64,000 nt of DNA from an uncultured Eubacteriales bacterium. Its GTDB lineage: Bacteria > Bacillota > Clostridia > Oscillospirales > Acutalibacteraceae. Of the stretch, positions 8,386-17,708 are shown piece after piece (position 1 is the stretch's first letter; every line of letters starts with the position of its first letter). The stretch lies in NCBI GenBank assembly GCA_934445035.1, contig CAKSDI010000002.1:281595-345594 (forward strand), given 5' to 3'. Both the position numbers and the translations under genes were made by a program. The notes under the pieces were generated by a model. It saw nothing but the letters and a program-made list of their open reading frames with translations, was not told the origin of the DNA and searched no databases.

Positions 8386-9045
8386 ATGTTTCAAACTGTA
8401 CTTAAAACACTCTTTGAGGGTTTCAATACTACACTTCAAATATTTTTCTTCACGCTTCTCGGAGCATTGCCTTTGGGTCTTATTATAGCTTTCGGCTCAA
8501 TGTCTAAATTTATGCCGCTTAAAGGTCTTGTTAAAACCATTGTGTGGATAATCCGCGGAACTCCGCTTATGCTGCAGCTGCTTATTATTTATTACGGACC
8601 GGGACTTATTCTTCACAATAACATATGGGGCGGAGGTAACGGCGGAAGAATGACCGCCGTGCTTACGGCTTTTATAATCAATTATGCCTGCTATTTCTCT
8701 GAAATTTACCGCGGAGGGATAGAAAGTATCGCTAAAGGGCAGACCGAGGCAGGTCTTGTGCTTGGAATGACAAGAAGTCAGATATTTTTTAAAGTAATTC
8801 TTCTCCAGGTTATAAAAAGAATCGTGCCGCCTATGAGCAATGAAATTATAACTCTTGTTAAAGATACATCTCTTGCAAGAATTATAGCAGTTTATGAGCT
8901 TATCTGGAGCGGACAGACCTTTATTAAAGGCGCGGCTATAATTTGGCCGCTGTTCTTCACGGGAATATTTTATCTTGTATTCTGCGGAATTCTTACCATT
9001 ATTTTCGGGCTTATTGAAAAAAAGCTTAGCTATTTTAACGCGTGA
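8386..9045 (+). CDS. Polar amino-acid ABC transporter, permease
   Basis: HisM/GlnP-type inner-membrane permease of 219 residues with about five hydrophobic segments. The cytoplasmic EAA-type coupling motif is visible as GQTEAGLVLGMTRSQIFFKVILLQ (key residues E, A and G at about 122-129), and the family motif IIRGTPLMLQLLI is near residue 56. A single permease gene implies a homodimeric channel. The ATPase gene starts 11 nt after its stop. Confidence 0.94.
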   Translation: MFQTVLKTLFEGFNTTLQIFFFTLLGALPLGLIIAFGSMSKFMPLKGLVKTIVWIIRGTPLMLQLLIIYYGPGLILHNNIWGGGNGGRMTAVLTAFIINYACYFSEIYRGGIESIAKGQTEAGLVLGMTRSQIFFKVILLQVIKRIVPPMSNEIITLVKDTSLARIIAVYELIWSGQTFIKGAAIIWPLFFTGIFYLVFCGILTIIFGLIEKKLSYFNA

Positions 9046-9056
9046 GGTGAGAGAAA

Positions 9057-9815
9057 ATGTCTGTATTGGAAGTAAAAAACATCAAAAAAAGCTTCGGCAA
9101 AACCGAAGTTCTCAAAAATATAGGTTTTTCTCTTGAAAAGGGAGAAGTGCTTTCCATAATCGGCTCTTCGGGCAGCGGAAAGACAACTCTTTTGCGCTGT
9201 ATAAATTTTCTTGACTTTGCTGACGGCGGAACGATTACAGTAAACGGAAAGACCGTCTTTGACGGGGACAGCAATAAGAAACTTACAGAAAGTGAAATCA
9301 GAGAAAACCGTCTTCATTTCGGGCTTGTTTTTCAGTCTTTTAATCTTTTTCCGCAGTACAGCGTGATCAAAAATGTTATGCTTGCGCCTCTTTTACTTAA
9401 AAGAGGGAGCGAAGAGGAAATAAGAAAGAGATCAGAGGATCTTATCGACAGAGTGGGACTAAAAGATAAAATAAATAATTATCCATGCGAGCTTTCGGGC
9501 GGTCAGCAGCAGAGAGTGGCAATAGCAAGAGCGCTTGCGCTTGAGCCCGATATTCTTTGCTTTGACGAGCCGACAAGCGCGCTTGATCCGGAGCTTACGG
9601 GAGAAGTATTGAAAGTAATTAAAGACCTTAAAACAGGCGGCAGCACAATGATTGTGGTGACGCATGAAATGGAGTTTGCAAAAAATGTTTCCGATAAGGT
9701 CTTATTTATGTCAGACGGTGTGATAGAGGAATACGGCACGCCCGAAGAGGTTTTCGATGATCCGAAATCGGAAAAAACGAAGAGCTTTTTAAATAAATCG
9801 CTTGAAAGCTTTTAA
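9057..9815 (+). CDS. Polar amino-acid ABC transporter, ATP-binding protein (GlnQ type)
   Basis: A 252-residue cytoplasmic ATPase with Walker A GSSGSGKTT at 36-44, the Q-loop LVFQSFNLFPQYSV, signature LSGGQQQRVAIARAL, Walker B ILCFDEPTSALDPEL and the switch histidine in VVTHEM. These are classic for the polar amino-acid uptake family. GGTGAGAG precedes the ATG. It completes the transporter with the two preceding genes and is followed after 10 nt by the TrpR-like gene. Confidence 0.95.
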   Translation: MSVLEVKNIKKSFGKTEVLKNIGFSLEKGEVLSIIGSSGSGKTTLLRCINFLDFADGGTITVNGKTVFDGDSNKKLTESEIRENRLHFGLVFQSFNLFPQYSVIKNVMLAPLLLKRGSEEEIRKRSEDLIDRVGLKDKINNYPCELSGGQQQRVAIARALALEPDILCFDEPTSALDPELTGEVLKVIKDLKTGGSTMIVVTHEMEFAKNVSDKVLFMSDGVIEEYGTPEEVFDDPKSEKTKSFLNKSLESF

Positions 9816-9825
9816 GGAGAATAAT

Positions 9826-10101
9826 ATGTCGCACAGTAAAGTAACGCAAGAAATGATCGAAGAATTGTTTGAAATCATTTTAAATATCAAGGATAAAAAG
9901 CAGTGCGAAGATTTTTTCAGCGATCTTTGCACAAATAAAGAAATAGAGCAGATGGCACAGCGCGTTAAAGCGGCAAAGCTTTTGATCGAGGGGAAAACCT
10001 ATAATCAGGTCATAGAAGAAACCGATATTTCCTCTGCCACTTTAAGCAGAGTTTCACGCTGTGTACAATACGGAAAAGGATATTCAGAACTCCTTAAATA
10101 A
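9826..10101 (+). CDS. TrpR-like protein of the YerC/YecD family
   Basis: The frame is open from 9802, inside the ATPase gene, but AAGGAGA at 9814-9820 points to the ATG used here and gives a 91-residue protein. It is all-helical, with the TrpR-type helix-turn-helix in the segment TYNQVIEETDISSATLSRVS and the preceding Q-R-V-K-A-A-K-LL core. YerC-family proteins are TrpR homologues of largely unknown target. Here it is the last gene of an amino-acid uptake operon whose promoter carries a dyad, so autoregulation of the operon is a reasonable but unproven idea. Confidence 0.85.
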   Translation: MSHSKVTQEMIEELFEIILNIKDKKQCEDFFSDLCTNKEIEQMAQRVKAAKLLIEGKTYNQVIEETDISSATLSRVSRCVQYGKGYSELLK

Positions 10102-10107
10102 ATTTTA

Positions 10108-10136
10108 AGCCCTCTTTTTTAAAGAGGGCTTTTTTA
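10108..10136 (+). terminator. Terminator of the amino-acid ABC operon
   Basis: Perfect 10-bp stem AGCCCTCTTT / AAAGAGGGCT with a 3-nt loop, followed by six T. Confidence 0.9.
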
Positions 10137-10200
10137 TAGGTCATATTTTCCGATTTTAAATAATATTATTTAATAAAAAAAGTGGAGAGTGTGACAAAAT

Positions 10201-11727
10201 ATGGAGCAGAAGAATTTGAAAGTACCCGTAACAGTCAACGAAAGCGTTTTAAAGCAGTCGGCGGAAATTCCGATAGATACCGATTTCACTCTGCCGGATT
10301 ATTGCCCGGAAATTACTAAAATTCTAAAATGCAAAACAGATATATTTATTCTTTCTAAAGGTATAAACGGAAAGAATATTAATATTGACGGTAATGTACT
10401 GATAACTCTTATTTACATAAGTCCCGAGGGTTCGCTCTATTCTTATGAATATCAGTATCCCTTTAATAAGGTCTTTGAGGGCGACGATAATGTAGACGGG
10501 GCGGATATATTTGCCGCGGCAAGAACGGATTATATCAACTGCAGGGCAGTGAGTGCAAGAAAGATAGATATTCACGGAGCTTTGACTCTTAAAGTCGAGG
10601 CGCAGAAGAAAAAAACAATAGAGATAATTTCTGATGTTGACGATGATACCGTAGAATTAAACCGTGCAGTGATACCTGCAACCACACCTTTGAGTTATGC
10701 GGAAAAATATATCAGTATCGAAGAAGAAACGGATATAGGTCAGTCGCAGGAAAGCATAGAATGCATTTTGCGTTATGAAGCGGTTCCGCATATAAAAGAG
10801 TGCAAACTGCTTCCGAACAAAGCGATGATAAAAGGCGAGCTTTGCGTAAAGACCGTATATATTACCGACGATAATAAGCGCAGACAAATGAATACTTCCA
10901 TCCCTTTCAGTCAGCTTTTAAATATTGAGGGAATAAATGAGGACTGCAAATGCACTTCCTCCTGCAAGCTGTGCTCGCTTGAAGTAAAGCCGTCTTCAAA
11001 TCAGGACAGCAAAAGCTTTATTACGAATGCCAAGGTCCTGGTATGGTGCAGAACTTTCTGCGAAAATGATGTTGAGGTTATAACAGACGCTTATTCGAGG
11101 AAATACTGTGCCGATATTAAGAAAAGCGATATAAAATTCAGCAAGCTTTGCTGTGAGATATGCGAAAATCTCAATTTAAAAGATACGATAACAGATGAAA
11201 ATTTAAATATCGAAAGCGTAGCGGATATGTGGTATATCCCCGAAATACAAAGCCATTCCATAGAAAACGGGACATTATCGATCAATGGCAATATAAATGT
11301 ATTTTTAATTGTGACCGACGAAGACGGCGATTCAAGCGCTTTAGATAGAAAAGTACCTTTTGATTACAGCAAAGAGCTTGATTGCTGTGAAAAAGCCTTG
11401 TATTGCGAGCCTGATATAACGGTAACAAGTGGATCATATATCATAACCTCTTCCGACAGCATAGAGGTAAGGCTTGAGGTTTGCGTAAAAGCAGGAATTT
11501 ATTCCGAAAATAACAGTCTTATCGTAACCGATGTTCAGCTTGATTCATCAAAACCTGTCGAGAAAAAGTCAAAGGGTGCAATGACCGTTTATTTTGCCTC
11601 CTGCGGTGAAGATATCTGGAGCATAGCGAAAAAATACTGCGCAAGCGTTAAAGAAATTAAACAGATAAACGATTTGGATACCGATAGATTAGAGTGTGAA
11701 AAGATGCTGCTTATCCCGATGATTTAA
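10201..11727 (+). CDS. SPOCS-domain (DUF3794) protein with C-terminal LysM
   Basis: A 508-residue protein that opens with the DUF3794/SPOCS pattern: a VNESVLKQSAEIPI segment and then LPDYCPEITKILKC. The domain appears to recur at about residues 180-270 and 310-440. The C-terminus (about 460-508) is a LysM peptidoglycan-binding motif with EDIWSIAKKYCASVKEIKQIN and a final LLIPMI. The architecture matches SipL, the SpoIVA-interacting spore morphogenesis protein of clostridia, and related spore-coat factors. It has no signal peptide, fitting a mother-cell cytoplasmic protein that coats the forespore. GTGGAGAG precedes the ATG by about 11 nt. I did not find a convincing sporulation-sigma promoter. 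Confidence 0.85.
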   Translation: MEQKNLKVPVTVNESVLKQSAEIPIDTDFTLPDYCPEITKILKCKTDIFILSKGINGKNINIDGNVLITLIYISPEGSLYSYEYQYPFNKVFEGDDNVDGADIFAAARTDYINCRAVSARKIDIHGALTLKVEAQKKKTIEIISDVDDDTVELNRAVIPATTPLSYAEKYISIEEETDIGQSQESIECILRYEAVPHIKECKLLPNKAMIKGELCVKTVYITDDNKRRQMNTSIPFSQLLNIEGINEDCKCTSSCKLCSLEVKPSSNQDSKSFITNAKVLVWCRTFCENDVEVITDAYSRKYCADIKKSDIKFSKLCCEICENLNLKDTITDENLNIESVADMWYIPEIQSHSIENGTLSINGNINVFLIVTDEDGDSSALDRKVPFDYSKELDCCEKALYCEPDITVTSGSYIITSSDSIEVRLEVCVKAGIYSENNSLIVTDVQLDSSKPVEKKSKGAMTVYFASCGEDIWSIAKKYCASVKEIKQINDLDTDRLECEKMLLIPMI

Positions 11728-11729
11728 AA

Positions 11730-11767
11730 AATAAGGTCTGCATTTTAAATGCAGACCTTATTTTTTT
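11730..11767. terminator. Bidirectional terminator between SPOCS and Na/Pi genes
   Basis: Long perfect inverted repeat TAAGGTCTGCATTT / AAATGCAGACCTTA with T runs on the plus side and A-rich sequence on the other. It serves the two convergent genes. Confidence 0.85.
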
Positions 11768-13520
11768 ATACCGGAATTTTTTCCATATATTCTTTTTCGT
11801 AGTCTTTAAATTTAGTCCTGAATTCTTCGCTTTCGCTTTTAGTGGACCGTAAGGTTTTATGTATATTCATATTATGATTTGAAGTATCGATTATGCAGCC
11901 TGCAATATTAGAGCAATGGTCGGAGGTTCTTTCAAGATCTGTAAGAAGATCGGTTAAAATAAATCCTGTTTCCGCACTGCAAACGCCGGTCTGCATTCTG
12001 TGGATATGTCTTGTTCTGATACTTTCCTTTAGCTCATCGATGACCTGCTCTAAAGGCTCAACATTTTCGGCTGTTTTAATATCATAATTTATAAATGCAT
12101 TTGATGTCATAACTGCGATCTCGTTTACAGCTTTAAATATAACCTTTAACTCTTCGGTTGCGACTGCGGATAGCTTTAGTTTTTTATCATTGAGCTCGGC
12201 TGCCGAATCCGCAATATTAAGCGCGTGGTCGGCTATTCTTTCAAAATCTCCGATACATTTTAAGATTTCTGTAGAAGTTTCGGAGTCGGAATCGCTCATT
12301 TTCTGTGCGCTCAGCTTGATTATATAAGTTCCGAGCATATCCTCATATTTATCGGTAGCATTTTCATCTTTCCTGATTTTTTCATAAAGAGTTTTATCAT
12401 AGCTTTCAAATAATTTTATACTGTTTTTTAGCGCTCTTACACTGCGGGTTGCCATTTCTTCGGCAACATTGCGGCACTGCTCTATTGCAAGGGCAGGGGT
12501 TTTGATAAGACGCTCGTCCAGCTCCTGAATTTTATCGGGCGACTTACCGTCTTTAATGACGGTAGTCGCGATTTTTTCGAGAAGCGAGGTAAAAGGCATA
12601 AGAAGAATAACGCACAAAACATTGAAAAGAGTGTGTATAATTGCTATCTGGAAGCTTGAAATCGAATCGCCTAAAATAGCGGGTGAGAATATTCCTTTTA
12701 CAACGCTGAACACCGTAAGAAGTATAACCGTTCCTATAACATTAAAAGATAAATGGACAAAAGCCGCTCTTTTCGCATTTTTATTTGCACCGAAAGAAGA
12801 AATTATTGCTGTGATGCAGGTTCCGATATTCTGACCCATTATAATAGGAATTGCCGCTCCGAATGTGACCTGACCTGTAGATGATAGCGCCTGCAATATT
12901 CCTACCGACGCCGAGCTTGACTGAATTATTGCAGTAAGTATTGCACCTGCAAGCACGCCGAGAATAGGATTAGAAAACGCAACAAATGCTTCTCTGAATG
13001 CAGGAACTTCGCTAAGTCCGCTTACAGCGCCGGACATTGTTTCCATTCCGAACATAAGAGTTGCAAATCCGAGCAAAATCGTTCCTGTATCCTGCTTTTT
13101 CGAGTTTTTCGAAAACATAAGGAAAATCGTTCCGATAAGTGCAAGAATAGGAGTGAATGAAGATGGCTTCAGAATTTTAATAAAAAAGCTGTCGCCGCTG
13201 ATTCCGCTTAAGGATAATATCCAGGCGGTGATCGTCGTTCCGACATTTGCTCCCACTATAACATTGATAGCCTGTTTTAAAGTCATTATCCCCGAATTGA
13301 CAAAGCCCACTACCATAACGGTGGTCGCAGAAGAGCTTTGTATCACCGAGGTAACTCCGCAGCCTGTTAAAAAACCGGCAAATTTATTTGAAGTCATTTT
13401 GCTTAAAATCGTGCTTAGTTTGCTTCCGGCTCTTCTTTCGAGAGCCTGGCCCATAATATTCATTCCGAAGAGGAAAAGACACAGGCCGCCTATTAAATTC
13501 AGAAAGCTAAAAATATCCAA
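11766..13520 (-). CDS. Na/Pi cotransporter family protein with PhoU-like C-terminal domain
   Basis: A 584-residue membrane protein with two inverted Na/Pi-cotransport repeats, each bearing the QSSS signature (residues 61-64 and 200-203). The hydrophobic part ends near residue 320. The rest is a helical PhoU-like regulatory domain containing two three-helix bundles with E-x3-D metal-site patterns (CIGDFERIADHALNIAD, LTDLERTSDHCSNIA). It probably imports phosphate with sodium or acts in phosphate homeostasis. It is monocistronic, with its start 130 nt from the neighbouring glycosidase gene. Confidence 0.92.
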   Translation of the reverse strand: MDIFSFLNLIGGLCLFLFGMNIMGQALERRAGSKLSTILSKMTSNKFAGFLTGCGVTSVIQSSSATTVMVVGFVNSGIMTLKQAINVIVGANVGTTITAWILSLSGISGDSFFIKILKPSSFTPILALIGTIFLMFSKNSKKQDTGTILLGFATLMFGMETMSGAVSGLSEVPAFREAFVAFSNPILGVLAGAILTAIIQSSSASVGILQALSSTGQVTFGAAIPIIMGQNIGTCITAIISSFGANKNAKRAAFVHLSFNVIGTVILLTVFSVVKGIFSPAILGDSISSFQIAIIHTLFNVLCVILLMPFTSLLEKIATTVIKDGKSPDKIQELDERLIKTPALAIEQCRNVAEEMATRSVRALKNSIKLFESYDKTLYEKIRKDENATDKYEDMLGTYIIKLSAQKMSDSDSETSTEILKCIGDFERIADHALNIADSAAELNDKKLKLSAVATEELKVIFKAVNEIAVMTSNAFINYDIKTAENVEPLEQVIDELKESIRTRHIHRMQTGVCSAETGFILTDLLTDLERTSDHCSNIAGCIIDTSNHNMNIHKTLRSTKSESEEFRTKFKDYEKEYMEKIPV

Positions 13521-13600
13521 ATATTTACACCCCTTTAATTTTAAATTTAATATAGCATATATTTATCAAATCCTTATTATTTTTATGTTAAATCTATGTA

Positions 13601-13637
13601 AAAAAATGCGTATCCGGTTTATTCGGATACGCATTTA
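13601..13637 (-). terminator. Terminator of the glycosidase gene
   Basis: AAATGCGTATCCG / CGGATACGCATTT perfect 13-bp stem. Read on the minus strand it is followed by a run of six T, which places it at the 3' end of the large minus-strand glycosidase gene. Confidence 0.85.
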
Positions 13638-13650
13638 ATAATTATTAAGT

Positions 13651-16611
13651 TTAAATTTCGGCGCCGAAAAGCACAAAGCTGTAATTATCGGTCCAAATGG
13701 GAGCATTAGGATCTTCAGACCATCCTTTTTTATTTGTGAATGTTGCAGGTCCGACATTGTAAACCTCACCGCAGGGCTTATGGTGCGGTCCTAACAGGTT
13801 TCTGTTTCCCGAGAGAAATTCTATTTCTATAGTGTTTTCTCCCGTGTTTAAAAGCTTTGTAACATTAAGCCTAAACGGAGCAAAGCAAAGGTCGCCCGCT
13901 TTTTTGCCGTTGATATAAACTATCGCTGCAGGACTGTTCAGCTTATCAAAAGAAATAAAGTAATCTTTATTTTCATCTTTTTCGATATTAAACCTTTGCA
14001 TAAGCGTCATTTTACCGCTGAAGAACCAATATCCCGAAACGGTGATATTATTAATATCGACCTTGGTGCATTTATCGCTTAAGCTGAAATCTTTTGTTCC
14101 GAATACCGTATGCCTTTCGCCGAGCGAATAATCGCCTTTCATATTTACTCCGAAATCGCCTGAAAGATAGATGCTTTCAAGCTCTGTGTCATAAGTAAGC
14201 TTATTTCGCTCTGTTTCACAGATCTTCGGATCAAGGCAAACTCTGTAAACATCGGGGCGCTGATAGAATTTTCCTTTTAAGACTATTTCGTTTTCTCCGA
14301 CATTTACATATTCGTCAATCACGGTTTTTCTTACGGACCAATCGAAGAATTCTCCGCAGTCTTTAAATTCAAAAGGTTTGCCGTTGATTTCAAATGAGAA
14401 TTTTTCGGGTGTTTCAAGGCAGAGCATTAAGCCTTTAAGGCAGCGTTTGTTTTCCGCAAAGAATTTGAATTTAAGCTCAATATCACAGCTTCTTCCGAGG
14501 CTTAAAAGATTGTCTTGAAGAATAATCACAGCTTTTTCTTCCTGCCAATCGGAGCCGTCAATGCGGTATTCGCATTTATCAAGAGTAAGGGAATTAAGAT
14601 CGCTCTTTACAATGGTGAATTCATTTTTAAGAGGAATATTTATTTCTTCTTTCTCTTTAAGCTTTACAGCCTTTGATCTATCGTCTGTAATTAAAATGTA
14701 ACTTGAATATATGTCGAAATCAAGAGTTAAGTTTGTTTTACCGGCGGAAATATAGCTGTTTAATTTTTCTTCTTCAAGAGTGATCATATCTAATGAAGAA
14801 ATCGAATATTCGCTCTCAAGAGTAATATCGGCTTTAAATTTATCTTCCGATAGATTTACAAGATAATAGATATATCTTCCGTCGTCAGTCTTTTTGATCA
14901 AAACGGTTAGATCGGGATTTTCTTTGCCGTTAGTTTCAGCGCTTATATAAGCGTCTTTTTCAACATAAGGCTTAATTTCGCCGGCTGTTTCAATTATCTT
15001 AATATCTTTGCAAAGCGCGTTTAGTCTTTCGCTTTTAACACCGTCAACAAGATAAGGCAAGCTCTTTATAGCAAAGATTTTACCGCCCTGTTTTTTAAAT
15101 TCTTCAAATAGCCTTAATGTGTTTTCACTGATTGAAATTGCCTGAGGAAGAACGATAACCGAATAGGCGCATTTACCTATATGCAGCTTTCCGTCTTTAA
15201 CATAAGTGTTCTTCTGCATTAAGGTTTCGTCACCGAAGTGATAGGGGATATGGGCGTTTCTTAACTGAGTATCGCAGTTTAAAATTGCATTGTTAATTTC
15301 AAAGCTTTTAGGTTTGTTTTGAGGGTTAAAAGTAATGAAAGCCGATCTTATTGTATTAAGTACCATAACCGATACCACAGTTTCGTTATTATCAAGCAAA
15401 GCTCCTAAGCGTGTGAAATAATCGGCAAAATATTTGTAGCTTGTTTTAAACCACGGAAGCTGAGTAAAGAGGGAAGCGGGATAATCTCTTTTTCTGCAGC
15501 CTCTCATAGAATAACCTTCAAGGTGCGGACAAAGGGAGGTTACTTCGTTTACATACTGCCATTCGGCTATTTTTTTAAGATCGTTCATTCTCACATCCCA
15601 GCCGCAAAGCGCAAAGCTTTCGGTTAAGCTTTTTTTGCCAGATTGAGCGCAGTAGCTTCCGAGCTGTTTGGGAGTAAGCACATTTTTAATCTCTCTTCCG
15701 AGCCAATCTATTCCGGGAATATGAAAGTATTGATATGAAGCCATTGCACCTCCAGTGGAAGCAAGCTGAGTGATAAGGTTTTCCTCATTCATCAAATGGC
15801 CTGTGAGCATACAGTTATGCTCTTCACACCAATCATACATCTGCTTAATGAAATTTTCGCTGAACATTTTTTGAAGCAGGGTATAAAAATCGTTTCTGAA
15901 TTTTTCATATCCCTCTTCTTCAAAATATAAAAGAGGAAGATTGTCAACGAGCGAATATCCGTAAGCATTTTCAAAAATTTCGGGGAATTTAAATGTCCAG
16001 GGGGTGCGTGCATTGTTGCAGTACTGTGGTTCGTCTGTAAAAAATCCTTTAAGACCTTTGCCGAATTCTTTTCCGAATTTTTCATAATACTTGTCGTGAG
16101 TTGTTTTAAGAAAATAAGCGATCGCGTCTTTATTAATAACATCGGTGTAATACGGATTTATCGAATATGATAAAACAAGATCATTTTCTTCGGGCTCGTC
16201 GGTTTTAACAAACCCGTTTTCGGTCTTTTTATAAATTCCTATTATGTTTTTAATTTCTAAATCAGGTTTATAAGTGCCTACAACTATGTTTTTTTGCTGA
16301 AAATCAACCGATTTTGAAGGTACTGCGCCGCTTGCAAAACCGCTCGGCCAGCCGTTTTCATCGTAAGCCCAGGCTTCCATACCGAGCTCTTTGGCTTTTT
16401 TTACGCAGGCATTTATAGCGTCAAACCATTTTTCACCCATATATTCGGTAGTAAGACCGCCTCTTGCGTGCATAAAGAATCCGTTTATTCCGGCTTTTTT
16501 CATTTCTTCTATCTGGTTTAAAAGCTCCGGGACTTCAAGTTCGTCATTCCAGCTCCAAAACGGTCTTACAGCATTTTCATTCGAAATTTCGTTTAATTTT
16601 TTAATATCCAT
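13651..16611 (-). CDS. Large glycoside hydrolase-like protein, possibly GH106 (alpha-L-rhamnosidase) related
   Basis: A 986-residue protein without a signal peptide, so probably cytoplasmic. The N-terminal barrel begins with VRPFWSWNDELEVPELLNQI and contains GFFMHARGGL, WAYDENGWPSGFASG and FFTDEPQY. This set recalls GH106 rhamnosidase-like enzymes and the uncharacterised glycosyl hydrolases near them. The C-terminal third is beta-rich and resembles GH2-type sugar-binding/jelly-roll domains (GYWFFSGKMTLMQRF, FDKLNSPAAIVYINGKKAGDL, LNTGENTIEIEFLSG). GGAGGG sits 5 nt before the ATG. It is divergent from a ROK kinase and SIS gene, so it may release a sugar that the kinase phosphorylates. Linkage specificity cannot be read here. 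Confidence 0.7.
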   Translation of the reverse strand: MDIKKLNEISNENAVRPFWSWNDELEVPELLNQIEEMKKAGINGFFMHARGGLTTEYMGEKWFDAINACVKKAKELGMEAWAYDENGWPSGFASGAVPSKSVDFQQKNIVVGTYKPDLEIKNIIGIYKKTENGFVKTDEPEENDLVLSYSINPYYTDVINKDAIAYFLKTTHDKYYEKFGKEFGKGLKGFFTDEPQYCNNARTPWTFKFPEIFENAYGYSLVDNLPLLYFEEEGYEKFRNDFYTLLQKMFSENFIKQMYDWCEEHNCMLTGHLMNEENLITQLASTGGAMASYQYFHIPGIDWLGREIKNVLTPKQLGSYCAQSGKKSLTESFALCGWDVRMNDLKKIAEWQYVNEVTSLCPHLEGYSMRGCRKRDYPASLFTQLPWFKTSYKYFADYFTRLGALLDNNETVVSVMVLNTIRSAFITFNPQNKPKSFEINNAILNCDTQLRNAHIPYHFGDETLMQKNTYVKDGKLHIGKCAYSVIVLPQAISISENTLRLFEEFKKQGGKIFAIKSLPYLVDGVKSERLNALCKDIKIIETAGEIKPYVEKDAYISAETNGKENPDLTVLIKKTDDGRYIYYLVNLSEDKFKADITLESEYSISSLDMITLEEEKLNSYISAGKTNLTLDFDIYSSYILITDDRSKAVKLKEKEEINIPLKNEFTIVKSDLNSLTLDKCEYRIDGSDWQEEKAVIILQDNLLSLGRSCDIELKFKFFAENKRCLKGLMLCLETPEKFSFEINGKPFEFKDCGEFFDWSVRKTVIDEYVNVGENEIVLKGKFYQRPDVYRVCLDPKICETERNKLTYDTELESIYLSGDFGVNMKGDYSLGERHTVFGTKDFSLSDKCTKVDINNITVSGYWFFSGKMTLMQRFNIEKDENKDYFISFDKLNSPAAIVYINGKKAGDLCFAPFRLNVTKLLNTGENTIEIEFLSGNRNLLGPHHKPCGEVYNVGPATFTNKKGWSEDPNAPIWTDNYSFVLFGAEI

Positions 16612-16634
16612 AACAACCCTCCGATTATAAGTGT

Positions 16635-16663
16635 ATTATAATATCTATATATAAAAAAGTCTA
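16635..16663 (-). promoter_or_regulatory. Promoter of the large glycosidase gene
   Basis: Minus-strand TAGACT, 17-bp spacer and TATAAT, about 24 bp before the start codon. It is back-to-back with the ROK promoter and close enough for shared regulation. Confidence 0.6.
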
Positions 16664-16681
16664 TAGTTTTTTCTGTTAATA

Positions 16682-16709
16682 TTGACAAATTTTTTCGATG
16701 TGGTAAAAT
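16682..16709 (+). promoter_or_regulatory. Promoter of the ROK kinase-SIS operon
   Basis: Consensus TTGACA, 16-bp spacer and TAAAAT with extended -10 TGG, about 36 bp upstream of the ATG. Confidence 0.75.
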
Positions 16710-16745
16710 AACATTGAAAAGAAAAATATTACTCGGAGGGGTTAA

Positions 16746-17696
16746 ATGAATTTACTTGGATTTGATATCGGCGGAACAAAATGCGCCGTTATTTCCGGTT
16801 CTTTTGTAAACGGAGAAATTGAGATAGTGGATAAGAAAAAAATTGCCACAGATCTCTCTATAGCTCCCGAAAAAATGATTGATAAGCTTATAGATCTTGC
16901 AAGATCTCTTAAGAAAAACGGAGATTTTGAGGCAGTCGGAATTTCCTGCGGAGGTCCTTTAAGCTCTAAAGACGGTGTGATACTCGGTCCGCCTAATCTT
17001 CTCGGTTGGACTCATGTTGAAATAGTTAAACAGATCAAGGAAAGCTTTAATATTCCTGTTTTTCTTCAGAACGACGCGAATGCCTGCGCAGTTGCCGAAT
17101 GGAAATTCGGCGCCGCAAGAGGCTGCGATAATGCGGTATTTCTCACTTTCGGAACAGGGCTGGGAGCCGGACTTATTATTGACGGTAAGCTTTATTCAGG
17201 AACTAATGACAATGCAGGCGAATGCGGGCATATAAGACTTGAAAAGTTCGGCCCAGTAGGCTTTCATAAAGCCGGCTCGTTTGAGGGATTCTGCAGCGGA
17301 GGCGGTCTTGCGCAGTTAGGCTATCAGATGGCGCTTGAGCAGGTTCAGCAGGGAAAATATCCGATGTATTTTAAGCCCGGAATGAAACCCGAGGATGTTA
17401 CAGCTAAAACCGTTGCCGACGCGGCTGACGCGGGCGACGAAACCGCAATAAATGTGTATAAGACCTGCGGAACATATTTAGGCAAGGGACTGAGCATTTT
17501 AATCGATATTCTCAATCCTCAGAAAATCGTTATCGGAAGCATTTATGCAAGATCCGAAAATCTATTGGCTGAAGCCTGCAAAGCAGAAATTAAAAAAGAA
17601 GCATTATCTGCCGCGGCAGAGGTCTGCGAGATCGTGCCTGCAGAGCTTTCGGAAAAAATCGGCGATTATGCCGCAATAGCAACCGCTTTATTATAA
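16746..17696 (+). CDS. ROK family sugar kinase lacking the usual zinc motif
   Basis: A 316-residue member of the ROK family (glucokinase/ManNAc or fructokinase type). The ATP-binding phosphate loop is LLGFDIGGTKCAV at the N-terminus. The sugar-binding and catalytic segment is FLQNDANACAVAEWKFGAARG, and GTGLGAGLIIDGKLYSG follows. The metal-site histidine is present in GECGHIRL, but the following CxCGxxGCxE zinc motif is replaced by GFHKAGSFEGFCSGGG, so the three usual cysteines are missing. It is followed after 12 nt by a SIS protein, suggesting a sugar phosphorylation/isomerisation pair. The substrate is unknown. Confidence 0.9.
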   Translation: MNLLGFDIGGTKCAVISGSFVNGEIEIVDKKKIATDLSIAPEKMIDKLIDLARSLKKNGDFEAVGISCGGPLSSKDGVILGPPNLLGWTHVEIVKQIKESFNIPVFLQNDANACAVAEWKFGAARGCDNAVFLTFGTGLGAGLIIDGKLYSGTNDNAGECGHIRLEKFGPVGFHKAGSFEGFCSGGGLAQLGYQMALEQVQQGKYPMYFKPGMKPEDVTAKTVADAADAGDETAINVYKTCGTYLGKGLSILIDILNPQKIVIGSIYARSENLLAEACKAEIKKEALSAAAEVCEIVPAELSEKIGDYAAIATALL

Positions 17697-17708
17697 GGAG
17701 ATTTAATT

